DNA of 5,163 bases from Chitinophagaceae bacterium (GCA_014379785.1 JACMLD010000264.1:1-5163), one strand, 5' to 3'. Shown: positions 1 to 5,163, numbered from the stretch's first letter. Notes: generated by a model not told the origin, from the letters alone. Numbers and translations: made by a program.

Positions 1-1
1 C

Positions 2-133
2 CACGAAGAATTTGTATTTCACTATTTTCTTCAGCAGCCAAAGAGCAATGACATGGTTGTGCAGCGTGGTCGTTTTGCGAAATGGGATGCCAAGGCGGTG
101 GAGTTGCTGTTAAAACGCATCCGCGGGAATTAG
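2..133 (+). CDS. C-terminal end of an unidentified protein (5' truncated by window edge)
   Basis: The frame starting at base 2 is open from the window edge to a TAG at 131-133, giving 43 residues. The fragment begins HEEFVFHYFLQQPKS and ends in a basic, amphipathic helix-like tail (KAVELLLKRIRGN). The other two plus frames are poorer candidates: frame 1 stops at a TGA near base 49, and the ATG at 82 opens a frame of repeat-derived, low-plausibility sequence. I do not recognise the family from so short a piece, and no catalytic motif is visible. It points towards the minus-strand phospholipase D gene, so the two are convergent, with the repeat-rich spacer between them. No clear hairpin plus T-run terminator follows the stop. 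That this is a real gene end is inferred from its coding-like composition and the position of the stop. Confidence 0.55.
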   Translation, partial: HEEFVFHYFLQQPKSNDMVVQRGRFAKWDAKAVELLLKRIRGN

Positions 134-155
134 GTCACGCACGAAGTTCGGAGTC

Positions 156-200
156 TGTCATCTCGACTCCATTGGCCCAGCCAAGGGGTGGAGAGACCCC
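156..200. repeat. REP-like imperfect palindrome
   Basis: TGTCATCTCGAC (156-167) is followed by a perfect short stem, TTGGC-CCA-GCCAA (172-184), and then GTGGAGAGACCCC (188-200). The flanks partly pair outside the inner stem (TCTC with GAGA, CC with GG), so the whole could fold as one interrupted hairpin. The outer words resemble a dispersed intergenic element I recall from Bacteroidota genomes, in which a 'TGTCAT-TCGAC' word is separated from 'GTGGAGA' by a short variable centre. That resemblance is from memory and was not searched. Only one copy lies in this window, so its repetitive nature is inferred. Confidence 0.45.
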
Positions 201-304
201 CGGCCTATACTTTTGGTCCCCACCTCCGCACGTCACTGCCCCACGGCTGTGTTCCTGCTGTTATTCTTTATGTGAGACATTCTTTAAATTAAACGCAGGA
301 GCTC

Positions 305-367
305 TCCCGATGCGGCATCGGGATCTCGCTTCGCTCGAAAGGCCGCTATCCCGATGAGACATCGGGA
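305..367. repeat. Pair of identical 8-bp inverted repeats (TCCCGATG / CATCGGGA)
   Basis: TCCCGATG-CGG-CATCGGGA lies at 305-323 and TCCCGATG-AGA-CATCGGGA at 349-367. Both have perfect 8-bp arms and a 3-nt loop, and only the loop differs. The 25 bases between them include a doubled TCGCT (327-336) and a GGCC. Because the arms are identical, the outer arms of the two units can also pair with each other, giving alternative foldings. Neither hairpin is followed by a T-run, so they do not look like intrinsic terminators. They look like units of a dispersed palindromic repeat of the REP/BIME kind; copy number elsewhere in the genome cannot be seen here. Confidence 0.65.
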
Positions 368-528
368 CCTCCCGTTGGTCGGCACGCAGCTGCCGATGCG
401 TCGGTTGCGATCACTCCGATGATCATGGTGGCAAATCCCACACTATGCTTCCAAGATAAATGCTATAAATTACAACGTGTCACGCGCTTAGCGCCACCCT
501 CCTTCGCTAAAGCTTCGGCGGGCAGAGC

Positions 529-559
529 ATTTTCCCATTTGCTAATTTTCCCATTTGCT
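529..559. repeat. Short tandem repeat, 16-bp period
   Basis: ATTTTCCCATTTGCT occurs at 529-543 and again, identical, at 545-559, each followed by one spacer base (A, then C). A degenerate third start (ATTTC) follows at 561. The array ends about 10 bp before the stop codon of the minus-strand phospholipase D gene, so it lies in that gene's 3' flank. Two copies are too few for a CRISPR array, and the period is too short for one. The role is unknown. Confidence 0.6.
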
Positions 560-569
560 CATTTCTCTC

Positions 570-1769
570 TCACTCTTTCTGCTTAAAATAAAATGTAAAC
601 ACAAAAATCATCAGCCTCACCACTTCATAAGAGACCCGCTGAGCGATTCTTTGACCAAAGCCCTGATAAACCTTTGCATTCGTTTCATTGATCTCCTCGC
701 AATCGGTTTCGATGATCCTGACCAGCTTTTGATGGGTATCCTCCGCGAAGGGCTTGTTGCGGATGTCCAGATTCAGTTCCAGGCTGGCGTATGCACTGAT
801 ATTATTAAAATTATAAGACCCCACAGTCACCATCGTCTTATCGCAGACACCAATTTTACCATGCACAATGTTTGGCTGATACTCAAATATTTTGATCTTT
901 TTATTGATCAGCCAGCGATACATATACCGCTCCGCATATTTGGCAATCCTGATATCCGACCTGCCCGCCAGGATAAGCCGTATGCGCACTCCCCGGCGCG
1001 CCGCCTGCTCCATTCTTTTCCGTAATTTCTTTCCCGGCAGAAAATAGCTCGACATAATAATGATCTCTTCCTTCGCATCGCGAAACATTTCGAGATAGCT
1101 ACGGGTCACCTGGTTTTTCCTTCGCACCCAGTCATTTCTTCTGACACGCACTTCACAGATATCTTTTATGCCGGATGGTTTGATTTCCTCCGGCTTCTCC
1201 CTCGCCAGCTGTTTCGAATAGGAAGATTTGTACCAGAGCATCCGGCAGATGGTATACAGTTCGGCGGATACTTCGCCTTCAGCAATTACCGCCCAGTCGA
1301 GCCAGGCAGAATGCTCCGGCATATCATTATACCGATTGCTCACGTTGAGCCCTGCGACGAGACTGATAACCCCGTCTGCCACCACCACTTTGTGGTGCAA
1401 CCGCCTTCCAAAATAAAAGCCCTTGCCTTTGAGCAGGGGCTGAAACCATCGGAAATGAACACCGGATTTCTTGAGGTCAGCAATGAATTCGCCCGGTAGC
1501 TGCTGAGAGGCAAAGCCGTCCACCAGCAGAAATACTTTTACGCCCCTTTCAGCGGCCTTTTTCAACGCGTCCGCCACACGCTGACCAGTATCGTCTGCAT
1601 CAAAAATATAGTACTGAAGATGTATAAACTGTTCCGTCCGCTCAATCGTTTCGACGAGACAGTCAAAATATTCCCTGCCCCCGCGCAGCAGCTGAACTTT
1701 GTTGAATCTGGTGTAGAGTCCCTTCATATTATTGATTATCATCTGCCTGCGCAGACCTGCCTTTTTCAT
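570..1769 (-). CDS. Phospholipase D superfamily protein, probable ClsB-like cardiolipin synthase
   Basis: This 399-residue protein has two phospholipase D catalytic motifs, both intact. The first HxKxxxxD is at H125-K127-D132 (bases 1374-1397) and the second at H303-K305-D310 (bases 840-863). Each is followed by the usual G/N-rich strand (AGLNVSN, VGSYNFNN). Bacterial proteins with this layout join phospholipids through a phosphatidyl-histidine intermediate to make cardiolipin at the inner membrane. There are no N-terminal membrane helices, unlike ClsA, so the size and layout fit the ClsB (YbhO) group better. A short hydrophobic stretch near the C-terminus (about 386-395, MIFVFTFYF), flanked by basic residues, could help membrane association. 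The ATG at 1769 is preceded by AGG about 8 nt upstream and gives a basic start (MKKAGLRRQ); a second Met at residue 10 is possible. It is divergent from the ABC-F gene with a 68-bp gap. Other PLD-family transferases or a phospholipase cannot be excluded. Confidence 0.85.
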   Translation of the reverse strand: MKKAGLRRQMIINNMKGLYTRFNKVQLLRGGREYFDCLVETIERTEQFIHLQYYIFDADDTGQRVADALKKAAERGVKVFLLVDGFASQQLPGEFIADLKKSGVHFRWFQPLLKGKGFYFGRRLHHKVVVADGVISLVAGLNVSNRYNDMPEHSAWLDWAVIAEGEVSAELYTICRMLWYKSSYSKQLAREKPEEIKPSGIKDICEVRVRRNDWVRRKNQVTRSYLEMFRDAKEEIIIMSSYFLPGKKLRKRMEQAARRGVRIRLILAGRSDIRIAKYAERYMYRWLINKKIKIFEYQPNIVHGKIGVCDKTMVTVGSYNFNNISAYASLELNLDIRNKPFAEDTHQKLVRIIETDCEEINETNAKVYQGFGQRIAQRVSYEVVRLMIFVFTFYFKQKE

Positions 1770-1803
1770 TCAAAACCTGCACCATCAATCGGCTCTAATG
1801 CAT

Positions 1804-1811
1804 TACCTTTG
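1804..1811 (+). promoter_or_regulatory. Bacteroidota-type -7 promoter element and RBS for the ABC-F gene
   Basis: TACCTTTG matches the Bacteroidota housekeeping sigma -7 consensus TAnnTTTG exactly and ends 26 bp before the ATG at 1838. Transcription would start at about 1815-1820, leaving a leader of roughly 20 nt. No clear -33 TTG/TTTG is present at the expected distance. An AGGA at 1827-1830, seven bases before the ATG, is a passable ribosome binding site and supports the chosen start. The element lies in the 68-bp gap shared with the divergent phospholipase D gene, whose own promoter is not obvious. Confidence 0.6.
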
Positions 1812-1837
1812 CGCATTCAAAAAAACAGGAATTCTAC

Positions 1838-3463
1838 ATGATTAGCGTAAAAAATGTTACCCTTTCTTACGGCAAAAGGGTATTGTTTGATGAAGTATCC
1901 TTGAATTTCATTAAAGGTAACTGTTACGGAGTGATTGGTGCTAACGGAGCCGGTAAGTCCACCTTTCTGAAAATATTAAGCGGAGAAATTGAACCCAATA
2001 AAGGAAATATAGAAATCTCACCCGGGGAGCGCCTCGCTGTGCTAAAGCAAAACCAGTACGAGTTTGACGAAGTAACCGTGCTCAACACAGTACTCATGGG
2101 TCACAGCAAACTCTGGAAGGTGCTGCACGAGCGTGAAACCATCTACGCCAAAGCGGACTTTACCGAAGAAGATGGCATGCGTGCCGGTGAACTGGAAGGA
2201 GAATTCGGAGAAATGGGCGGATACGAAGCGGAAAGCAACGCAGGCAGCCTTATCAGCAGCCTTGGTGTAACCGAAGAGTACCACCAGAGCCTGATGAAAG
2301 ACATTCCTTCCAACCTGAAAGTCCGGGTATTGCTGGCGCAGGCGCTTTTTGGCAACCCGGATATTCTGCTGCTGGATGAGCCGACCAACGGTCTCGACAT
2401 TGAAACGATCAGCTGGCTGGAAAACTTCCTGGCAGACTACCAGAACATCGTGCTTGTTGTGAGTCACGACCGTCACTTTCTCGATGCAGTCTGCACTCAT
2501 GTGGCCGACGTAGACCGCGCGAAAATCAAAATCTTTACAGGTAACTATACTTTCTGGTACGAGTCTTCACAGCTCATGGCCCGCCAGATTGGTGATAAGA
2601 ATAAGAAGGTAGAAGAGAAGAGGCAGGCATTGCTCGACTTCATCGCCCGATTCAGTGCAAACGCCTCGAAATCCAAGCAGGCCACTTCGCGTAAAAAAGC
2701 ACTCGAGAAACTCACCATCGAAGACATCGAACCTTCAAACCGCAAATATCCCGGCGTCATTTTCAACCCGCTGCGTGACGTGGGCAATCAGATCCTGAAT
2801 GTTGAAAAACTCAGCAAGACCGTGGATGGCCGCGTGCTTTTCGACAACGTAACGTTTAGCGTCAACAAGGGAGATAAAATAGCATTTTACAGCAAGGATG
2901 CGCTGGCAGTAACAGCATTCTTTGACATCATCAACAACGAAGCTACAGCCGACAAAGGAAAGTTTGAGTGGGGAACCACCATCACCACCGCCTACCTGCC
3001 GGTAGAAAACAGCAAGTATTTTGTTGGCAGTCTGAATCTCATGGAATGGCTCCGCCAATGGGTGCCAGCCTATGTTACCGATGCCGACGAACCATTTCTC
3101 CGTGGCTTTCTTGGCAAAATGCTTTTCAGCGGTGATGATATTCTGAAAAAAACAACGGTGCTGAGCGGAGGAGAAAAAGTGCGCTGCATGATAAGCAGAA
3201 TGATGCTGCAGAACCCAAATACCGTGGTGCTCGACCAACCAACAAATCACCTCGACCTGGAAAGTATCCAGTCATTCAACGAAAGCGCGGTCAACTTCAA
3301 AGGGATCGTTCTGCTTTCTTCTCATGACCATACTTTTATGGAAACAGTTGCGAACAGGGTAATTGAACTGACACCAAAAGGAATCATCGACCGACTGATG
3401 ACATTTGACGAATACCTGGCCGACGAAAGAGTGAAAGGCATGCGCGAAGACATGTATGCCTAA
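1838..3463 (+). CDS. ABC-F family ATPase, YbiT/YkpA type, with degenerate second ATP site
   Basis: This 541-residue protein has two ABC domains, no membrane segments and a charged linker, the plan of ABC-F translation factors that act on the ribosome. Domain 1 has Walker A GANGAGKST (34-42), a Q-loop near Q71, an inserted arm (about 85-135), Walker B with LLLDEPTNGLD (177-187) and switch H210. The linker (about 240-305) carries the RFSANASKSKQATSRKK stretch that I recall from E. coli YbiT, which together with the MGHSKLW and CTHVADVD segments places it in the YbiT/YkpA group. Domain 2 keeps LSGGEK (442-447) and switch H496. Its Walker A position reads SKDALAVTA (352-360), without the glycines and with V358 for the lysine. 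Its Walker B is VVLDQPTNHLD, with Q467 for the catalytic Glu. The domain 1 signature position reads PSNLKV (157-162) instead of LSGGE-like. The length is normal, with no frameshift. YbiT-type factors are cytosolic and not transporters; the exact role here is unknown. The start is supported by the upstream -7 element and AGGA. Confidence 0.93.
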   Translation: MISVKNVTLSYGKRVLFDEVSLNFIKGNCYGVIGANGAGKSTFLKILSGEIEPNKGNIEISPGERLAVLKQNQYEFDEVTVLNTVLMGHSKLWKVLHERETIYAKADFTEEDGMRAGELEGEFGEMGGYEAESNAGSLISSLGVTEEYHQSLMKDIPSNLKVRVLLAQALFGNPDILLLDEPTNGLDIETISWLENFLADYQNIVLVVSHDRHFLDAVCTHVADVDRAKIKIFTGNYTFWYESSQLMARQIGDKNKKVEEKRQALLDFIARFSANASKSKQATSRKKALEKLTIEDIEPSNRKYPGVIFNPLRDVGNQILNVEKLSKTVDGRVLFDNVTFSVNKGDKIAFYSKDALAVTAFFDIINNEATADKGKFEWGTTITTAYLPVENSKYFVGSLNLMEWLRQWVPAYVTDADEPFLRGFLGKMLFSGDDILKKTTVLSGGEKVRCMISRMMLQNPNTVVLDQPTNHLDLESIQSFNESAVNFKGIVLLSSHDHTFMETVANRVIELTPKGIIDRLMTFDEYLADERVKGMREDMYA

Positions 3464-3466
3464 TTA
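3461..3466. other. Abutting stop codons of convergent genes
   Basis: The ABC-F stop (TAA, 3461-3463) is immediately followed by the complement of the LuxE-like gene's stop (TTA on this strand, 3464-3466), forming the palindrome TAATTA. There is no spacer and no room for an intrinsic terminator, so each transcript must run into the opposite gene or end by another mechanism. Confidence 0.9.
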
Positions 3467-4465
3467 AACGGCCATCAGACTGCAGCCCCGAAGGTCGCTG
3501 TGGTCAACCCGGCCGATCACTTCAAAGCTGCGATCTGCATGCAACTTTCCCGCGTCATCTGTAGCGATAAAGCTGCACGAATGAATATTGGCCAGGTCTA
3601 TGACATTGATGATCCCGTTTCCCGATTTTTTTACGGTCAGGGGATCATCTTCCTCTCTTAACATAATCCGCATCCACGGTGGACAAACAAATATTCCATC
3701 TCCAACGGAATAGGCCTGCGAGAGCAGTTCAGTCATTCCATATTCAGAATGAACAGTGCCAACGCCGAGCCTCTGCTTCAGATAACCATGCACTCTTTCT
3801 CTGGTCCACTCTTCGCGGCGGCCCTTCATACCGCCCGTTTCCATCACCGTGGTATGAATGAGTTTCATCTCATTCGCTTCGGCAAAGTCAAGCAGGGCAA
3901 AGCTCACCCCCAGTAACAAAGTTTTGGCCCCAGCCGTTTCCAGCTGCAGCAGCGTGTCCCTTAATTTATCGTGTTCGTAAAGATAAAAACCACTCCCCGC
4001 TGACCCGCTGGCTTGAATCAGCTTCTCCGCCATCAGAACCAGAGAAGAATGCTTTCGTTCCAGATAGGAGGGCAGCAGGCAGAGAATCGTCCACTCTGAA
4101 GGGTCACCGTAAAAAGCAGAAAAGGCTTCCATAAAACTCTTTTCATACACACGTGGGTCAAGTACAAAATGCCGGCTGCTTACAGAGCCCGTGGTGCCGC
4201 TGCTTTCAAATACAACTCCGGCATCAGCATCTCCGGCAGTTACCCGGTGGGTTTTGAAGAATGAAATCGGAAGAAACGGTATGTCCTGCAGTTGGTGAAC
4301 AGTTTGCGGACCGCGACCAACTGCATCGGCAAATCTCCCGTATATATCATTGGATGCATACTGATATCTGAAAATTTCAAGTGCAAGGCTTTCAAACCCA
4401 TCGGGCTGCACATGAAAGATTTTATCAATCCCTTCACTTGTTATGTTAGGTAATTCACCAGGCAT
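3464..4465 (-). CDS. LuxE-like acyl-protein synthetase (ANL-type adenylate-forming enzyme)
   Basis: This 333-residue protein matches the LuxE/acyl-protein synthetase family. LuxE activates a long-chain fatty acid with ATP and carries it as a thioester on its own cysteine for the fatty acid reductase complex. Visible motifs are the adenylate-forming loop FESSGTTGS (86-94), METGG (208-212), YGMTE (242-246), IATDDAG (300-306) and a C-terminal GRVDHSDLRGCSL (318-330). From memory, Vibrio LuxE has SSGTNG, FIVTDDIG and a GCSL segment near its end that contains the acylated cysteine, so C328 here (bases 3482-3484) is the likely counterpart. No LuxC or LuxD partner or luciferase is visible nearby, so bioluminescence is not implied; the acyl acceptor and product are unknown. 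The protein has no signal peptide or membrane segment and is presumably cytosolic. The ATG at 4465 is the only reasonable start; it diverges from the lipoprotein gene with 29 bp between the start codons. Confidence 0.85.
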   Translation of the reverse strand: MPGELPNITSEGIDKIFHVQPDGFESLALEIFRYQYASNDIYGRFADAVGRGPQTVHQLQDIPFLPISFFKTHRVTAGDADAGVVFESSGTTGSVSSRHFVLDPRVYEKSFMEAFSAFYGDPSEWTILCLLPSYLERKHSSLVLMAEKLIQASGSAGSGFYLYEHDKLRDTLLQLETAGAKTLLLGVSFALLDFAEANEMKLIHTTVMETGGMKGRREEWTRERVHGYLKQRLGVGTVHSEYGMTELLSQAYSVGDGIFVCPPWMRIMLREEDDPLTVKKSGNGIINVIDLANIHSCSFIATDDAGKLHADRSFEVIGRVDHSDLRGCSLMAV

Positions 4466-4469
4466 CCGT

Positions 4470-4477
4470 TAAATTTG
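4470..4477 (+). promoter_or_regulatory. Bacteroidota-type -7 promoter element for the lipoprotein gene
   Basis: TAAATTTG is an exact TAnnTTTG match, ending 17 bp before the ATG at 4495. Transcription would begin about 4-8 bases further on, giving a very short leader of roughly 10-13 nt. The matching -33 region would lie inside the first codons of the divergent LuxE-like gene, where no clear TTTG is present. No good Shine-Dalgarno sequence precedes the ATG, as is usual in this phylum. Confidence 0.55.
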
Positions 4478-4494
4478 TTATCAACAATGACACT

Positions 4495-4923
4495 ATGAAG
4501 AAGCTGTTATTACCTGTTGTCGTTCTGCTTGTGCTTGTTGGCTGCGACAAAGATAAGTTTCAAACAAAGCCGCAGATCACCATAAAAGATTATACCGAAG
4601 TGGTGCCCCGACAGGGTCAACTCGAAATACGGCTGGAGTTTACCGACAAAGAAGGTGATCTCTCAGAAGGATCTTTCGTGTATATCCCGGTCCGACTTAA
4701 CCAAAAACCACTTCCTGCCGGGGTGGAATACGATTCCATCAAAAGCGTCATTCCTAAATTTCCGAACAACGATAAGGGCGATTTTTTTCTGAAACTACCA
4801 CATATTTTTCTTTTGAAAAGTCCGACCGAAAATGATACTCTGGTATTTCGCATGGTAGTTGTTGACAGAGCGGGCAATAAGAGCGACACGGTAAGTTCTG
4901 ATAAGATCATCATCCTGCAATAA
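4495..4923 (+). CDS. Small predicted lipoprotein of unknown function
   Basis: This 142-residue protein starts with a typical type II signal peptide: MKK, a hydrophobic core LLLPVVVLLVL, then the lipobox LVGC with C17 as the lipidated residue. The mature chain begins CDKDKF; charged residues right after the cysteine resemble the lipoprotein export signal described for surface lipoproteins in Bacteroidota, so outer-membrane and possibly surface placement is likely but inferred. The rest (about 27-140) alternates hydrophobic and polar residues, with LEIRLEFTDKEGDLSEG, LVFRMVVVDRAGNKSDT and a final IIILQ. This suggests a single all-beta, Ig-like domain; 'D-x-EGDL' and 'D-x-AGN-S' turns are common in such folds. 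There is no catalytic motif and I do not recognise a named family. It probably heads a two-gene unit with the membrane protein 18 bp downstream, driven by the TAAATTTG element at 4470-4477. Confidence 0.85.
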   Translation: MKKLLLPVVVLLVLVGCDKDKFQTKPQITIKDYTEVVPRQGQLEIRLEFTDKEGDLSEGSFVYIPVRLNQKPLPAGVEYDSIKSVIPKFPNNDKGDFFLKLPHIFLLKSPTENDTLVFRMVVVDRAGNKSDTVSSDKIIILQ

Positions 4924-4941
4924 CGTTTTCGAAAGCTTCCA

Positions 4942-5163
4942 TTGAAGAAAGCATTTGATTTTTTTCTTTTCAGCAGCCTTTATATCGCATTGTGTGCCTT
5001 GCTGATGATCTATCAGACAAGCAGGCTGATAATGACCACAGATGTGCCGCTTTCGTTGTATTTTTTTGTATTCTTCTCTACCATTTGCAGCTATAATTTC
5101 CATTGGTGGCTCAGCACAAATTCTGTCGCAAAATCAGACAGGTTGGATTGGTCAAAACGCCAC
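4942..5163 (+). CDS. N-terminal part of a multi-pass membrane protein, possibly UbiA-like (3' truncated by window edge)
   Basis: The frame from TTG at 4942 is open to the last base, giving 74 residues that begin MKKAFDFFLFSSLYIALCALL. Two hydrophobic helices are visible, at about residues 7-24 and 37-53, joined by a short loop, followed by YNFHWW and a basic segment SDRLDWSKRH. TTG is chosen because the frame is closed by the lipoprotein's own TAA at 4921, and TTG is the only usual start codon between that stop and the Met at residue 22 (5005), which would cut away the first helix. The gap to the lipoprotein is 18 bp, so the two are probably co-transcribed. The start and the YNxH segment remind me of a Bacteroidota membrane family annotated as UbiA prenyltransferase-like. 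That is a recollection, and the substrate-binding aspartate motifs would lie outside the window. Confidence 0.7.
   Translation, partial: MKKAFDFFLFSSLYIALCALLMIYQTSRLIMTTDVPLSLYFFVFFSTICSYNFHWWLSTNSVAKSDRLDWSKRH

Larger units (their letters stand above)
134..569. other. Gene-free, repeat-rich spacer between convergent gene ends
   Basis: This 436-bp stretch has no convincing coding sequence on either strand. It separates the end of a plus-strand gene from the end of the minus-strand phospholipase D gene, so it should hold no promoter for either. It contains several small palindromes and repeats, listed separately where they are strong. Weaker ones are a 6-bp inverted repeat (TCGGCA 379-384 with TGCCGA 391-396), a 4-bp palindrome CGTG-T-CACG (476-484) running into GCGC-TTA-GCGC (484-494), and a GC-rich segment with imperfect dyad symmetry at about 497-523. 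The left and centre are visibly GC-richer than the AT-rich segment near 445-475. Accumulation of REP-like sequences between convergent genes is common in bacteria; no transposase or RNA gene is visible. Confidence 0.7.

Noticed and set aside
82..357. A 91-residue open frame on the plus strand starting inside the first gene fragment
   Set aside because: It runs through the repeat-rich spacer and its stop lies in the second palindrome. The composition (runs of Pro, Cys, Ser, Arg) looks like translated non-coding DNA, and the competing frame ending at 133 looks more like a protein.
305..367. Intrinsic transcription terminators for the flanking convergent genes
   Set aside because: The stems are good, but neither is followed by a T-run on either strand and they are well away from both stop codons.
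529..559. CRISPR array
   Set aside because: There are only two 15-bp units with a one-base spacer and no cas genes nearby; the period does not fit.
555..1025. A 156-residue plus-strand frame opposite the phospholipase D gene
   Set aside because: It lies antisense to a gene with two intact catalytic motifs and has no recognisable features of its own.
2042..3250. Several minus-strand open frames of 80-171 residues within the ABC-F gene
   Set aside because: All are antisense shadows of a full-length, well-conserved ABC-F coding sequence.
1838..3463. Antibiotic-resistance ABC-F (Vga/Msr/OptrA type) or pseudogene
   Set aside because: The sequence fits the housekeeping YbiT/YkpA group rather than the resistance lineages. 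The frame is full length, with all non-catalytic regions conserved, so motif loss in domain 2 does not look like gene decay.
3464..4465. Part of a bioluminescence (lux) operon
   Set aside because: Only a LuxE-like protein is present; no luxA, B, C or D homologue is visible on either side.
570..4923. A single multi-gene system such as a defence island or biosynthetic cluster
   Set aside because: The genes alternate in strand, have separate promoters, and belong to common families with no shared pathway visible. No nuclease, toxin, transposase or phage gene is present.

Overview
The window looks like an ordinary chromosomal stretch of a Bacteroidota bacterium, most likely a Chitinophagaceae-type organism. 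The evidence is two exact matches to the Bacteroidota -7 promoter motif (TAnnTTTG) just upstream of two genes, mostly poor Shine-Dalgarno sequences, a short lipoprotein with an acidic/lysine-rich stretch after the lipidated cysteine, and gene families typical of that phylum. The genus-level placement is inference.

Layout, left to right: (1) the last 43 codons of an unidentified plus-strand gene (2-133). (2) A 436-bp gene-free spacer between two convergent gene ends, filled with small repeats: a REP-like imperfect palindrome (156-200), two copies of the same perfect 8-bp inverted repeat (305-323 and 349-367), a few weaker palindromes, and a short 16-bp-period tandem repeat (529-559). (3) A complete minus-strand phospholipase D superfamily gene with two intact HKD motifs, probably a ClsB-like cardiolipin synthase (570-1769). 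(4) A divergent plus-strand ABC-F ATPase of the YbiT/YkpA type (1838-3463). (5) A minus-strand LuxE-like acyl-protein synthetase (3464-4465) whose stop codon directly abuts the ABC-F stop. (6) Divergent from it, a plus-strand lipoprotein (4495-4923), followed 18 bp later by a TTG-initiated multi-pass membrane protein that runs off the window (4942-5163).

The genes do not form one obvious pathway. Cardiolipin synthase and the LuxE-like enzyme both touch acyl or phospholipid chemistry, but they are in separate transcription units. The lipoprotein and the terminal membrane protein are the only pair likely to be co-transcribed.

The most interesting observation is in the ABC-F protein. Its first nucleotide-binding domain has intact Walker A, Walker B and catalytic Glu, while the second has lost its Walker A lysine and carries Gln in place of the catalytic Glu. 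The partner signature motif in the first domain is also lost. Together these predict one working ATP site (Walker A1 with LSGGE2) and one degenerate site, an asymmetry that is coherent rather than random. I see no CRISPR array, rRNA, tRNA, transposase or phage gene, and no clear sign of a novel multi-gene system.
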